Made by a program: the position numbers and the translations under genes. A DNA stretch of 64,000 nt from an uncultured Collinsella sp. (GTDB lineage Bacteria > Actinomycetota > Coriobacteriia > Coriobacteriales > Coriobacteriaceae): assembly GCA_958412345.1 (NCBI GenBank), contig CATYSO010000003.1, forward strand, positions 62,001 to 126,000, in the 5' to 3' direction. Below are positions 18,442 to 26,694 of the stretch, in pieces. Every line of letters starts with the position of its first letter. The first letter of the stretch is position 1. A model generated the notes under the pieces. The model saw nothing but the letters and a program-made list of their open reading frames with translations, had not been told where the DNA came from and did no database searches.

Positions 18442-19662
18442 CTAGTTCTCGTCCTCAAACATACCACCCGCGACGACCTCGTACATATGCTCGAGCTCCA
18501 AACGGTCCATCAAAAGCGGGACAGGATACAGCGGATTGGCCTCGGCATCGGCATGGGCGGCCATTTGCGGAATATCGGAGCGGCGAATACCCGAGACGTA
18601 TTTAGGAATTCCCAAGGCATCGTTCATGCGATCGACCCAATCGATAAAGGCCTCGGCAGCCAAGCCGTCCTGCGCGTTAGCCGGCGCAATGCCCGCCATG
18701 CGAGCAAGATCGGCAAGCTTGGGAGCGGCAGCTTCGCCATAAGCGCGAAGCATGTGCGGCAGGATAATGGCGTTGGCCAAACCGTGTGGAATGCCGTATC
18801 GGCCACCCAAGCTATGCGCGATGGCATGCACGTATCCGACATAGGAGCGCGTAAATGCGACGCCCGCCTTATACGCCGCCGAAAGCATATTGCGACGCGC
18901 ACGCATGTTGTCGCCATGCTCATAGGCCTCGAGCAAATTGTCGTGGATGAGCTGAACCGCTTGGCGCGCCATCTTGCGCGTGTAGGGCGTGGTGCTACGG
19001 CCGATAAAAGCCTCGACGGCATGCGTCAGAGCATCCATACCCGTCTGCCCCGTAATGGACGCCGGCAGCCCACGCGTAAACTCGGGGTCGTGCACCGCAA
19101 AGCGCGGAATGAGCACAAAGTCATTGATGGGGTACTTATAGTGCGTCTCGTCGTCGGTAATCACCGCCGCGAGCGTGACTTCGCTTCCCGTACCGGCGGT
19201 AGTGGGAACCGCGATAAGCAGCGGCAGGAGACGGTGGACCCGCAACAGGCCGCGCATCTTGTTGATGGGTTTGTTTGGCTGCGCAATGCGCGCGCCCACG
19301 CCCTTGGCGCAGTCCATGGCCGAACCGCCACCAAAGCCGATAATGGCCTGGCAGTCGTTCTCGCGATACAGCGCCGCCGCTTCCTCCACATTCGAGACCG
19401 TGGGGTTCGCACGCGTTTCGGCATAGACCGTAACGCCAATCCCCTTGGACGCGAGCGCGCGCTCGAGCGGCGCCGTAAGCCCCAGACGGGCAATCCCAGG
19501 GTCTGTCACGATGAGCGCACGCTGAATCGAACGCTTTTGGAACACCGCGGGCACATCCTCGGCATGCTCCAAAATGCGCGGCTCGGTATAGGGCAGGACC
19601 GGCAATGCGATGCGAAAAACCGTCTGATACGTTCGGTACCAGGCACGACGGGCTAGATGCAT
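18442..19662 (-). CDS. Iron-containing alcohol dehydrogenase
   Basis: The protein has 406 residues. The ATG at 19662 is preferred because GGAG lies 8 bases upstream and the family N-terminus begins about here. Motifs are IIGFGGGSAMDCAKG (NAD(P) binding), PTTAGTGSEVT, GMDALTHAVEAFI and the metal-binding HAIAHSLGGRYGIPHGLANAI. This is the group III (Fe2+/Zn2+) alcohol dehydrogenase family. It leads the operon with the aldehyde dehydrogenase. Confidence 0.9.
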   Translation of the reverse strand: MHLARRAWYRTYQTVFRIALPVLPYTEPRILEHAEDVPAVFQKRSIQRALIVTDPGIARLGLTAPLERALASKGIGVTVYAETRANPTVSNVEEAAALYRENDCQAIIGFGGGSAMDCAKGVGARIAQPNKPINKMRGLLRVHRLLPLLIAVPTTAGTGSEVTLAAVITDDETHYKYPINDFVLIPRFAVHDPEFTRGLPASITGQTGMDALTHAVEAFIGRSTTPYTRKMARQAVQLIHDNLLEAYEHGDNMRARRNMLSAAYKAGVAFTRSYVGYVHAIAHSLGGRYGIPHGLANAIILPHMLRAYGEAAAPKLADLARMAGIAPANAQDGLAAEAFIDWVDRMNDALGIPKYVSGIRRSDIPQMAAHADAEANPLYPVPLLMDRLELEHMYEVVAGGMFEDEN

Positions 19663-19852
19663 AAAGGAAACTCCTTCATTTGTTGATGGGTCAACATTTG
19701 CTCGACCGATTGTACTCATCGGCAGTCTCAAGCTGCCTGCCAATCGTTAATCAATCAACATCTTCATATTGTTCGGAGCCACCGTTCCCGTCTGCCGGTG
19801 CTAATCTTTCAGAGTCCATCAGACGCGCATCTACCGCAAAGGAGGCACAAAG

Positions 19853-20746
19853 ATGCACGACATCTGGAACCCCTGGCATGGCTGCACGCGCGTCAGCGAG
19901 GGATGCGACAACTGCTACATGTATTACATGGACGGACAACGCGGTATCGATCCCTCCGTGATTAGCAAAAGCAAGTCGGGCTTCACCTATCCCCTCCAAC
20001 GCCGACGAGACGGCAGCTACAAAGTTCGCGCCGGCGAGCTTATCCGCATCTGCATGACAAGCGATTTCCTGTTGCCCGAAGCCGATCCCTGGCGACCAGA
20101 GGTATGGGATATCATCCGCCAGAGACCCGACGTAAAGTTCTTCATTCTGACCAAACGTCCCGAGCGCTTTTGCGACTGTCTGCCCAGCGACTGGGGCGAC
20201 GGCTGGCCTAACGTCATGCTCAACGTAACCTGCGAAAACCAGCGCAGGGCAAATGAGCGGATTCCCCTCCTGCTCGCCACGCCGGCCGCACACCGCGGCA
20301 TTATGTGTGCACCGTTTATCGGAAGTGTGTCCGTCGAGAAGGCCACCCCCGGCAGCCTCGGAAAGCCCGACGGCATCGAGCAAGTCATCGTAGGCGGAGA
20401 AAACTATGCGGGAGCACGTCCCTGTCATTACGAATGGGTGCGCGATTTGCACGCTGAATGTGCGGCGACAAATACAACGTTCGCTTTCATCGAAACCGGA
20501 AGCACTTTTGCAAAAGATGGACGGGCCTATCACCTTCGTGGCAAAAACCTACAGAGCGAGCAGGCGTGGAAATCTGGCCTCCAGCACCGCGGTCGTCCAA
20601 TCGAATGGGACCTAAGAGACCCGCTCGGCTTGGAAATCCCCAGCTCGGAGCTTTGGGATCCACCGTATTACGAGTGGTGCGAAACCTGCGGAAGCAAGTT
20701 CATCTGCAACGGCTGCGTCCGCTGCGGACTATGTGGACGCTGTTAG
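19853..20746 (+). CDS. DUF5131 (phage Gp37/Gp68-like) family protein
   Basis: The protein has 297 residues. The start IWNPWHGCTRVSEGCDNCYM carries the C-x6-C-x2-C pattern typical of DUF5131 proteins, which look like divergent radical SAM proteins. FILTKRPER and VIVGGENYAGARPC are further family signatures. The C-terminus adds a cysteine-rich zinc-finger-like tail (CETCGS, CNGCVRCGLCGRC). The reaction is unknown. AAAGGAGG lies upstream of the ATG. Family members occur in phages and in chromosomes; nothing else phage-like is adjacent. Confidence 0.8.
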   Translation: MHDIWNPWHGCTRVSEGCDNCYMYYMDGQRGIDPSVISKSKSGFTYPLQRRRDGSYKVRAGELIRICMTSDFLLPEADPWRPEVWDIIRQRPDVKFFILTKRPERFCDCLPSDWGDGWPNVMLNVTCENQRRANERIPLLLATPAAHRGIMCAPFIGSVSVEKATPGSLGKPDGIEQVIVGGENYAGARPCHYEWVRDLHAECAATNTTFAFIETGSTFAKDGRAYHLRGKNLQSEQAWKSGLQHRGRPIEWDLRDPLGLEIPSSELWDPPYYEWCETCGSKFICNGCVRCGLCGRC

Positions 20747-20791
20747 ATGACAGCGTCAAAATTGTTTTATTAAAAATCATTCCTAATAGGC

Positions 20792-20819
20792 TTCACATTC
20801 AGTCGCATTTATGGATAAT
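20792..20819 (+). promoter_or_regulatory. Probable promoter of the rubrerythrin gene
   Basis: TTCACA and GATAAT are separated by 16 bases in an AT-rich gap just before a leader of about 80 bases. Confidence 0.45.
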
Positions 20820-20903
20820 AGAATTCGTCAAGACGCACGTCCGGAGAGGGCCCTTACGGGACCGGACAAGCGCCCCATCGCCATCGATCGAAAGGATCGA
20901 ATC

Positions 20904-21464
20904 ATGAAGTTTGTTTGCCCCGTTTGTGGTTATGTGGAAGAGTTCGACGGCGACCAGCTGCCCGAGGACTTCAAGTGCCCCCAGTGCGGCGTCCCCGGTT
21001 CTCGTTTCCTGAAGCAGGAGGAGGGCCAGCTCGAGTGGGCTGCTGAGCACGTCGTGGGCGTCGCCAAGATGGAAGGCGTCTCCGAGGACATCGTTGCCGA
21101 CCTGCGCGCCAACTTTGAGGGCGAGTGCTCCGAGGTCGGTATGTACCTGGCCATGGCTCGTGTCGCTCATCGCGAGGGCTATCCCGAGATCGGCCTGTAC
21201 TGGGAGAAGGCTGCCTACGAGGAGGCCGAGCATGCCGCCAAGTTCGCTGAGCTCCTGGGCGAGGTCGTGACCGACTCCACCAAGAAGAACCTCGAGATGC
21301 GCGTTGAGGCCGAGAACGGCGCTACCGCCGGCAAGACCGACCTCGCCAAGCGCGCCAAGGCCGCTGGCCTCGATGCCATCCACGACACCGTGCACGAGAT
21401 GGCACGCGACGAGGCTCGCCACGGCAAGGCTTTCGCCGGTCTGCTCAAGCGCTACTTCGGCTAA
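20904..21464 (+). CDS. Reverse rubrerythrin (rubredoxin domain first)
   Basis: The protein has 186 residues; AAAGGA precedes the ATG at 20904. Residues 1-35 form a rubredoxin-like iron site with two CPxCG-type pairs (CPVCGY, CPQCGV). The rest is a ferritin-like four-helix domain with the diiron ligands in GECSEVGMYLAMA, EEAEHAAKFAELLG and DEARHGKAF. This domain order is that of the 'reverse' rubrerythrins of anaerobes, NADH-dependent peroxidases that remove H2O2 and O2. Codon use is strongly biased to GAG/CTC/GGC-type codons, suggesting high expression. Confidence 0.9.
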   Translation: MKFVCPVCGYVEEFDGDQLPEDFKCPQCGVPGSRFLKQEEGQLEWAAEHVVGVAKMEGVSEDIVADLRANFEGECSEVGMYLAMARVAHREGYPEIGLYWEKAAYEEAEHAAKFAELLGEVVTDSTKKNLEMRVEAENGATAGKTDLAKRAKAAGLDAIHDTVHEMARDEARHGKAFAGLLKRYFG

Positions 21465-21497
21465 GCCAGCTGCCTGAGACATAATCTTAAGCTCGAT

Positions 21498-21527
21498 AAG
21501 GCCCGGACCGCATGGTTCGGGCCTTTT
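21498..21527 (+). terminator. Intrinsic terminator of the rubrerythrin gene
   Basis: GGCCCGGACC-GCAT-GGTTCGGGCC followed by TTTT. Confidence 0.85.
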
Positions 21528-21593
21528 CGTGTCTCGAGGACTCGTTAACGCCCTGAAATAGGACCGCCTTCGACATCGGCTTCTCGTCAAAAA

Positions 21594-21716
21594 CTAAGTG
21601 AGTAGACTTTTTGGAACTTGCCGAGCACACCATCCATATTGCTTTATAAAGCCGCAGGTAAATGACTTGTTGCAAAACGGCCTGGTCGCCAAAGTGCCAA
21701 AAGTCTACTCACTTAG
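21594..21716. mobile_element. 123-bp inverted-repeat element, copy 2
   Basis: Ends are CTAAGTGAGTAGACTTTTTGG and its near-exact complement. The interior is clearly related to the copy at 23015 (shared CGCAGGTAAATGACTTGTT-like and GCCTGGTCGCCAAAGTGCC stretches). The minus-strand gene at 21705-22838 ends with a TAG located inside the right arm (21705-21707). Confidence 0.9.
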
Positions 21717-22838
21717 AACCACAGCCGTCCACGATCGAGCTGTTTTGCGTCTAACGGGCATCTTTCCGTCAATTACTCCCAATTTTGTCCAGTCAACGAA
21801 TAGTTCAGACCGAAGTAATGTCTCGGCCCTTTGCTCATCTGAGCTTTTATCACGATATTCAGCATCGAGCATCCTGCATACGGCCTTAACAATCGCGCGG
21901 AATCTACCCTCATCGGATATCTGTCTGTGTGTCAGGAGAAGTACATCGTAGCCCATGGCCTGAAGGGCTGTCATGCGGTCAGCGTCACGCAAGCCATCCC
22001 CTGCGCGTCCGTGCGAGGCCTTCCCCTGACATTCAATGGCCACCTGTCGCCTGCCGTCCGGCGAAGAAAGAAGTAGGTCGATATATACACGGGACTTTCC
22101 CACAATCGCTCGAGCACTTGTGCTTAGCGCCACTTCGACATTGAGCTCTATGCCGCAGAACCCTTCGCCTCCCAGGGCTCGCGGCAGTCCAAGCAACAAA
22201 TACGCCTCGACCTCAAAAGGCGACGCGGCACCCAATGGAACGAGTTGCGATACCGCTATAAATCTATTGCCGTAACGCATCCCGCAAACATCTGAACAAA
22301 AACGGTCAAGGTCTCTGCCCAAAACCAAAGCGTCTCGACGCCATAAATTTGAGGCAGTGCCGTCCTCGGACGGGCAGCGCACCCAACCGAACGTTGTCAA
22401 AATCGCGCCCGAATCAATTGCGCGCGTAAGCTCCGCCTCAAGCGCAGCCGGCAGAGCGCACACCGCAAACAAGCCGCACATCTCCGCTAATACCAAAAGA
22501 AGCTGAAGATCCGTCAGATGCCGCAACATGATGAATGCCGTCAGTAGAGGAGACGTAATCAAAAATCCATGCTCCGTTTCCAGCACGGATTCCCTGGGGA
22601 GCTCACCGAGGAACAGCCGCTGCCTAATGCTGGCAGGACAAGTCCGCTTGTTTCTCGTCCGAACCAATGTATACAACGGAAAGCCGAGCGCAACCGCAGC
22701 CGTCGGGTTACGGGCGAGATCGTATCGCTGCCGGTCTTCTTCCGGCCGTGGAAGCGGCGGACACAAAGCGCGAACCTGAGGGGGCAAACGCCAGTACCTA
22801 AAAGCCGATATGTCACAAAGCAAATCCTTCATAAGCAC
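21705..22838 (-). CDS. Unknown protein with restriction-endonuclease-like C-terminal region
   Basis: The protein has 377 residues and no certain family. The N-terminal third starts FRYWRLPPQVRALCPPLPRP, a style seen in coriobacterial proteins of unknown role. Residues about 245-310 contain VYIDLLLSSPD, then IECQGKASHG, then MGYDVLLLTHRQI. An Asp, a Glu-x-Gln/Lys pattern and a following beta strand of this kind resemble Vsr/DUF559-type nuclease folds. Codon use and base composition are less GC-rich than the neighbours. The gene is bracketed by two direct copies of the 123-bp element, and its last residues and stop codon are encoded by that element. A defence or mobile-element role is a guess from context. 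Confidence 0.6.
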   Translation of the reverse strand: MLMKDLLCDISAFRYWRLPPQVRALCPPLPRPEEDRQRYDLARNPTAAVALGFPLYTLVRTRNKRTCPASIRQRLFLGELPRESVLETEHGFLITSPLLTAFIMLRHLTDLQLLLVLAEMCGLFAVCALPAALEAELTRAIDSGAILTTFGWVRCPSEDGTASNLWRRDALVLGRDLDRFCSDVCGMRYGNRFIAVSQLVPLGAASPFEVEAYLLLGLPRALGGEGFCGIELNVEVALSTSARAIVGKSRVYIDLLLSSPDGRRQVAIECQGKASHGRAGDGLRDADRMTALQAMGYDVLLLTHRQISDEGRFRAIVKAVCRMLDAEYRDKSSDEQRAETLLRSELFVDWTKLGVIDGKMPVRRKTARSWTAVVLSE

Positions 22839-22916
22839 AGGAAAACACGAATTTCAACCCAATCGGTCTCGCATTGGCGCGAACGCACCAAAAAATGGCG
22901 TCGAACGGACTGCTAA

Positions 22917-22982
22917 GTTTTCAACAGCCCTCCCCAACTGACCAAAAGCTTGCCGAGAACTGGACGAAGCCCTGTTGAAAAC
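22917..22982. repeat. 66-bp inverted repeat
   Basis: GTTTTCAACAG (22917-22927) and CTGTTGAAAAC (22972-22982) are perfect 11-bp arms. The unit lies in the 295-bp gap between the nuclease-like gene and pdxR, 32 bases from the third 123-bp element. Confidence 0.6.
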
Positions 22983-23014
22983 CCCATTTATTTCTCATGC
23001 GGAAGCTTTGCACG

Positions 23015-23137
23015 GCAAGTGAGTAGACTATTTGGAACACCCCCAGCAGACCGGTCATTCTGCTTCTCAAAACCACAGGTAGATAGCTTGTTACAAAACT
23101 GCCTGGTCGCCAAAGTGCCACAAGTCTACTCACTTAG
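23015..23137. mobile_element. 123-bp inverted-repeat element, copy 3
   Basis: The same length and ends as the other copies, but the left end is mutated (GCAAGTGAGTAG). The right arm supplies the TAA stop (23134-23136) of the pdxR-like gene. It lies in direct orientation with copy 2, about 1.3 kb away. Confidence 0.9.
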
Positions 23138-24564
23138 GTTGCAGAGCGCCCCGTTAGCTGCAATTCCAAGGTATTAAGCACTTTCGGGCTCAGATCGTCA
23201 TACTGGACAAGAATTTGAGTTGAGTTTTCAGGGACAGATGCGCCATCGGTGCACCAAAAACAGTCACTGATATCGATAAAAGGGATACTCGAGTGCATGA
23301 GAGCCCGTGTAAAAGAGCTTTCGCCCGCTTCGCACTCCGCAACAACGGTGCAGTAAAGGCCCGCGTCTGCATGCTCGATCGACACCTCCCCTGCCGGAAA
23401 CGTCTTGCGCACAATTGCCGCCAAACCATCACGCGCCTCACGAGCACGAACGCGCACGCGGTTCACATGCCGCTCGTAATCGCCCGATTCGAGCAAGCGC
23501 GCCAACGCAACCTGATCTACAGAGCTGACCGACGAGGCATAAAAACCAAGCTCACGTCTAAACCGATCCATCAGCTCATCCGGCAGCACCATATACGCCA
23601 AACGCAGGGCCGATGACAGGCTCTTAGAAAAGGTATTGGTGTAGATGACCGATTGGGCAGCATCAATCGATGCGAGCGCCGGGATCGGCTTGCCGGCAAG
23701 GCGAAACTCGCAATCAAAGTCGTCCTCAATGAGATATCGACCCGGTTGCTCGGCAGCCCAGCTCAGCAGTGCGTAGCGACGCGCGATGCTCGTCACCAAG
23801 CCAGTCGGATATTGATGAGACGGCATTAGGTGAAGAACATCCGCCCCGGCATCGAGCAGCTCACCCAAGTTAACGCCCTCACCATCCAGCGGAATATGCC
23901 GCACTTTGCAGCCCATGGCCTGATAGATGCGCGTCAGACGCAAGTAGCCCGGATCCTCAACGGCGTAAATCTTGTCCGTGCCAAGCAGCTGAGCCAGCAT
24001 CGTGTCAAGCAGCTGAGCGCCCGCGCCGATGACGATGTTGTCGGGATTGACGTTCATGCCCCTCGTCCCGCGAAGATGATGCGCAATTGCGCACCGCAGC
24101 CGAGCGGTACCCTGTGCAGGTGCGGGAGAGAAGATTTCGCGCTCATCTTCGGACGTCAGCGTTGCCCGCAGAGCACTTTGCCAGAGACGTGCGGCTTCCA
24201 AGGCGGAAGGAGAGAGCGGGGCGAATTGCTCGGGCTGCCCATCAGCATCATGTGCGTTAAGACCCGCAGGAGCGGAATCTCGATCGGCATCCTCCGCAGC
24301 CGAAGCCAGAACCGGGGCTTCGGGAAGCTCGCACGCATAGTAGCCACGGCGAGGCTTTGAGCAAATATAGCCCTCGGCAAGCAACTGGCTATATGCATTT
24401 TCGATCGTAATGACACTGATTCCCAGATGACTGGCAAAGGCACGCTTGGAGGGCAGATGCTCCCCCGCCGCAATGCGACCAGCAACGATATCATCTCGAA
24501 TTTGCTGGTAAACATACTCATAGAGCGATGCTCCGCCACGTTGTTCCAAATTGTAGTCAAGCAT
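23134..24564 (-). CDS. pdxR: MocR-family (GntR/aminotransferase) regulator, probable PdxR
   Basis: The protein has 476 residues. The ATG at 24564 is preceded by AGGTGG; a TTG further up is a weaker option. The N-terminal GntR winged helix covers about residues 5-75 (LPSKRAFASHLGISVITIENAY). A fold-type I aminotransferase domain follows, with YLIEDDFDCEF and the PLP-lysine region NTFSKSLSSALRLAYM. Regulators of this type bind PLP and control vitamin B6 synthesis. The gene is divergent from pdxST, which strongly supports the PdxR name. Its stop codon lies inside a 123-bp element. Confidence 0.85.
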   Translation of the reverse strand: MLDYNLEQRGGASLYEYVYQQIRDDIVAGRIAAGEHLPSKRAFASHLGISVITIENAYSQLLAEGYICSKPRRGYYACELPEAPVLASAAEDADRDSAPAGLNAHDADGQPEQFAPLSPSALEAARLWQSALRATLTSEDEREIFSPAPAQGTARLRCAIAHHLRGTRGMNVNPDNIVIGAGAQLLDTMLAQLLGTDKIYAVEDPGYLRLTRIYQAMGCKVRHIPLDGEGVNLGELLDAGADVLHLMPSHQYPTGLVTSIARRYALLSWAAEQPGRYLIEDDFDCEFRLAGKPIPALASIDAAQSVIYTNTFSKSLSSALRLAYMVLPDELMDRFRRELGFYASSVSSVDQVALARLLESGDYERHVNRVRVRAREARDGLAAIVRKTFPAGEVSIEHADAGLYCTVVAECEAGESSFTRALMHSSIPFIDISDCFWCTDGASVPENSTQILVQYDDLSPKVLNTLELQLTGRSAT

Positions 24565-24575
24565 GAGTTTGCCAC

Positions 24576-24619
24576 CTGACCTTATCGTGTCATTCAATCT
24601 GGTATTAGTCTGACCTTGT
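24576..24619. promoter_or_regulatory. Candidate PdxR direct-repeat operator
   Basis: CTGACCTTAT (24576-24585) and CTGACCTTGT (24610-24619) repeat in the same orientation, 34 bp apart (about three helical turns), in the pdxR-pdxS divergent region. MocR regulators commonly bind direct repeats. Confidence 0.4.
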
Positions 24620-24709
24620 TATTATCTCGAAAACTGATTATTCCGCCATACCCAGCTCCCCTATAGGATGTTCCGTCAAGCAATACACATGCCACACAAG
24701 GGAGTAACC

Positions 24710-25600
24710 ATGGCAGAACAGACCAGCAAGGCCGATCGCGTCAAACTCAACCGCGAGCTCGCGCAGATGCTCAAGGGCGGCGTCATCATGGACGTCACCA
24801 CGCCCGAGCAGGCACGCATCGCCGAGGAGGCAGGTGCCTGCGCCGTCATGGCGCTCGAGCGCATACCGGCCGACATCCGTGCCGCGGGCGGTGTGTCGCG
24901 CATGAGCGATCCCAAGATGATCAAGGGCATCCAGGAGGCCGTCTCCATCCCGGTCATGGCAAAGTGCCGCATCGGCCATATCGTCGAGGCCCAGGTCCTG
25001 CAAGCCATCGAGATCGACTACATCGATGAGTCCGAGGTTCTCTCCCCCGCCGACGATGTCTACCACATCGACAAGACCCAGTTTGACGTGCCGTTTGTCT
25101 GCGGTGCCCGTGACCTGGGCGAGGCGCTGCGCCGCGTTGCCGAGGGCGCCACGATGATCCGCACCAAGGGCGAGCCGGGCACGGGTGACGTTGTCCAGGC
25201 CGTGCGTCACATGCGCAAGATCCAGAAGCAGATCCGCGACGTTGTTGCCCTGCGTGACGACGAGCTCTTTGAGGCGGCCAAGCAGCTGCAGGTTCCGGTC
25301 GAGCTGGTGCGCAAGGTCCACGCCACGGGCAAGCTCCCTGTCGTTAACTTTGCCGCTGGCGGCGTGGCAACCCCTGCCGACGCCGCGCTGATGATGCAGC
25401 TGGGTGCCGAGGGCGTCTTCGTGGGCTCGGGCATCTTTAAGAGCGGCGACCCCGCCAAGCGCGCCGCCGCCATCGTCAAGGCCGTCGCCAACTTCACCGA
25501 TGCCAAGCTCATCGCCGAGCTTTCGGAAGACCTGGGTGAGGCCATGGTCGGCATCAACGCCGACGAAATCGAGATCATCATGGAGGAGCGCGGGCGCTAG
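24710..25600 (+). CDS. pdxS: Pyridoxal 5'-phosphate synthase, synthase subunit
   Basis: The protein has 296 residues; AAGGGAG precedes the ATG at 24710. PdxS makes PLP from ribose 5-phosphate, glyceraldehyde 3-phosphate and ammonia. Signature stretches are ALERIPADIRAAGGVSRMSD, the catalytic lysine in VMAKCRIGH, the second lysine in MIRTKGEPGTGD, and NFAAGGVATPADAALMMQLG. The partner PdxT is encoded 20 bases downstream. The gene is divergent from pdxR, the likely activator. Confidence 0.97.
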   Translation: MAEQTSKADRVKLNRELAQMLKGGVIMDVTTPEQARIAEEAGACAVMALERIPADIRAAGGVSRMSDPKMIKGIQEAVSIPVMAKCRIGHIVEAQVLQAIEIDYIDESEVLSPADDVYHIDKTQFDVPFVCGARDLGEALRRVAEGATMIRTKGEPGTGDVVQAVRHMRKIQKQIRDVVALRDDELFEAAKQLQVPVELVRKVHATGKLPVVNFAAGGVATPADAALMMQLGAEGVFVGSGIFKSGDPAKRAAAIVKAVANFTDAKLIAELSEDLGEAMVGINADEIEIIMEERGR

Positions 25601-25620
25601 TCCGGCAGAAAGGATCGCAC

Positions 25621-26208
25621 ATGAGCGATTACGCAGACCAGACGGTCGCCGTGTTGGCGGTCCAAGGCGCTTTTGCCGAGCACGAGGCAAGGCTGTCCGA
25701 GCTGGGCGCACATTGTATTGAGCTGAGGCAGGCAGCCGATTTGAAGCAAAACTTTGATCGCCTGGCGCTTCCCGGCGGCGAGTCTACCGTTCAGGGCAAG
25801 CTGCTTGATGAGTTGGGCATGCTCGAAGAGCTCCGCAGGCGTATTGCTGAGGGCATGCCCGTCATGGGCACCTGCGCCGGCTTGATTCTGCTGGCGCACG
25901 ACCTGGCCGCCCATGACGATAAGGGCACGCCACGTTTGGCGACCATGGATGTACTCGTCGAGCGCAACGCCTACGGCCGACAGCTCGGTAGCTTTCGAAC
26001 CAAGGGGCAAGTGACCGGAATCGATGGCGAGGTACCGCTGACGTTTATCCGTGCACCCCGCATCGTCGAGGTCCACGGTGACGCCAAGGCCTTAGCCGAA
26101 GTCGACGGCCGCATCGTCGCCGCCTGCCAAGGCAACCAACTCGGCGTAACCTTCCACCCAGAACTCGACGAAGACACCCGCCTGCACGAACTATTCCTGC
26201 AGATGTAG
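25621..26208 (+). CDS. pdxT: Pyridoxal 5'-phosphate synthase, glutaminase subunit
   Basis: The protein has 195 residues. It supplies ammonia from glutamine to PdxS. Motifs are LAVQGAFAEHEA, LALPGGEST, the nucleophile in MGTCAGLILLA, VERNAYGRQLGSF and the catalytic pair in VTFHPEL. AAAGGA lies just before the ATG. Confidence 0.96.
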   Translation: MSDYADQTVAVLAVQGAFAEHEARLSELGAHCIELRQAADLKQNFDRLALPGGESTVQGKLLDELGMLEELRRRIAEGMPVMGTCAGLILLAHDLAAHDDKGTPRLATMDVLVERNAYGRQLGSFRTKGQVTGIDGEVPLTFIRAPRIVEVHGDAKALAEVDGRIVAACQGNQLGVTFHPELDEDTRLHELFLQM

Positions 26209-26248
26209 GCAGATAAAACGAAAGTGGATTTTCGGACACATAGAAATT

Positions 26249-26312
26249 GAGAGTGGATAATCTCCCACTTTGAGCCACCAAGCAGGCCAAAACCGGGAGA
26301 TTATCCACTCTC
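26249..26312. repeat. Palindrome with 18-bp perfect arms
   Basis: GAGAGTGGATAATCTCCC (26249-26266) and its exact complement (26295-26312) enclose 28 bases. It is the first unit in a 486-bp gene-free strip between pdxT and the RGG protein gene. Confidence 0.8.
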
Positions 26313-26327
26313 ATTCTGACTAGTCAT

Positions 26328-26369
26328 TGGGGACGTTCTTAAACGACTAGTCAAACAAGAACGTCCCCA
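26328..26369. repeat. GGGGACGTTCTT palindrome
   Basis: TGGGGACGTTCTT (26328-26340) and AAGAACGTCCCCA (26357-26369) flank a GACTAGTCA-containing loop; another GACTAGTCA lies just before the left arm. Confidence 0.75.
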
Positions 26370-26394
26370 TCGACTACATTGCGATAGACGACCA

Positions 26395-26446
26395 CGTTTG
26401 CCCAGATAAAACCGACCAAAATAAACCTGTCCCTTTTTGGCAGGTT
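26395..26446 (-). repeat. Dispersed GGGACAGG palindrome, copy 2
   Basis: The reverse-strand copy of the unit at 1020, including the tail complement CGTTTGCCCAGATAAAA. One arm base differs (GACC instead of TGCC). Confidence 0.85.
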
Positions 26447-26478
26447 TGGATCAAGGCAACGCCGATGTTTTGGTACCG

Positions 26479-26693
26479 ACAGCGAAAACCCGCCAGAGCG
26501 AGCAAGGTGCCTTGAAACAAGAAGACGTCGCATGTTGAGCAAACGCCAGCGAGCGCCCGCCAGAGCGAACAAATTGGCATGAAAAGAGGACGGCATAGAC
26601 CTTCTGGTCATGCCGTCCTCTTTGAATGACAAGTTGTCGCTCTGGTGGGCGCGCAGCGTCAACTGGTTACGCGGTTCGTAGAACCGCGTAACC
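26479..26693 (+). ncRNA. Candidate structured RNA / structured repeat, copy A
   Basis: Three nested pairings are visible. A 16-bp stem joins GCGCCCGCCAGAGCGA (26553-26568) to 26637-26652, with one G-U pair. An 18-bp inner hairpin with a single bulge spans 26583-26623. A perfect 13-bp 3' hairpin covers 26665-26693. Parts align with copy B at 51478-51647: CAGCGAAAA, GCAAGGTGCCTTGAAA, GAAAAGAGGA, TTGAA.G.CA, GCAGCGTC, and a 3' hairpin with loop TTCGTxAGAA. A partial first repeat (26490-26540) precedes the full unit. The strand is chosen by alignment to B. It could instead be a mobile palindromic element. Confidence 0.45.
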
Positions 26694-26694
26694 C

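Noticed and set aside
19853..20746. Prophage, because DUF5131 resembles phage Gp37/Gp68
   Set aside because: No integrase, capsid, tail or lysis genes are adjacent; a single such gene is common in chromosomes.
26351..26662. Minus-strand frame of 103 codons over the palindrome strip
   Set aside because: It runs through three repeat units and structured RNA A, has no ribosome site, and part of the same peptide appears at the other repeat copies because the DNA repeats.
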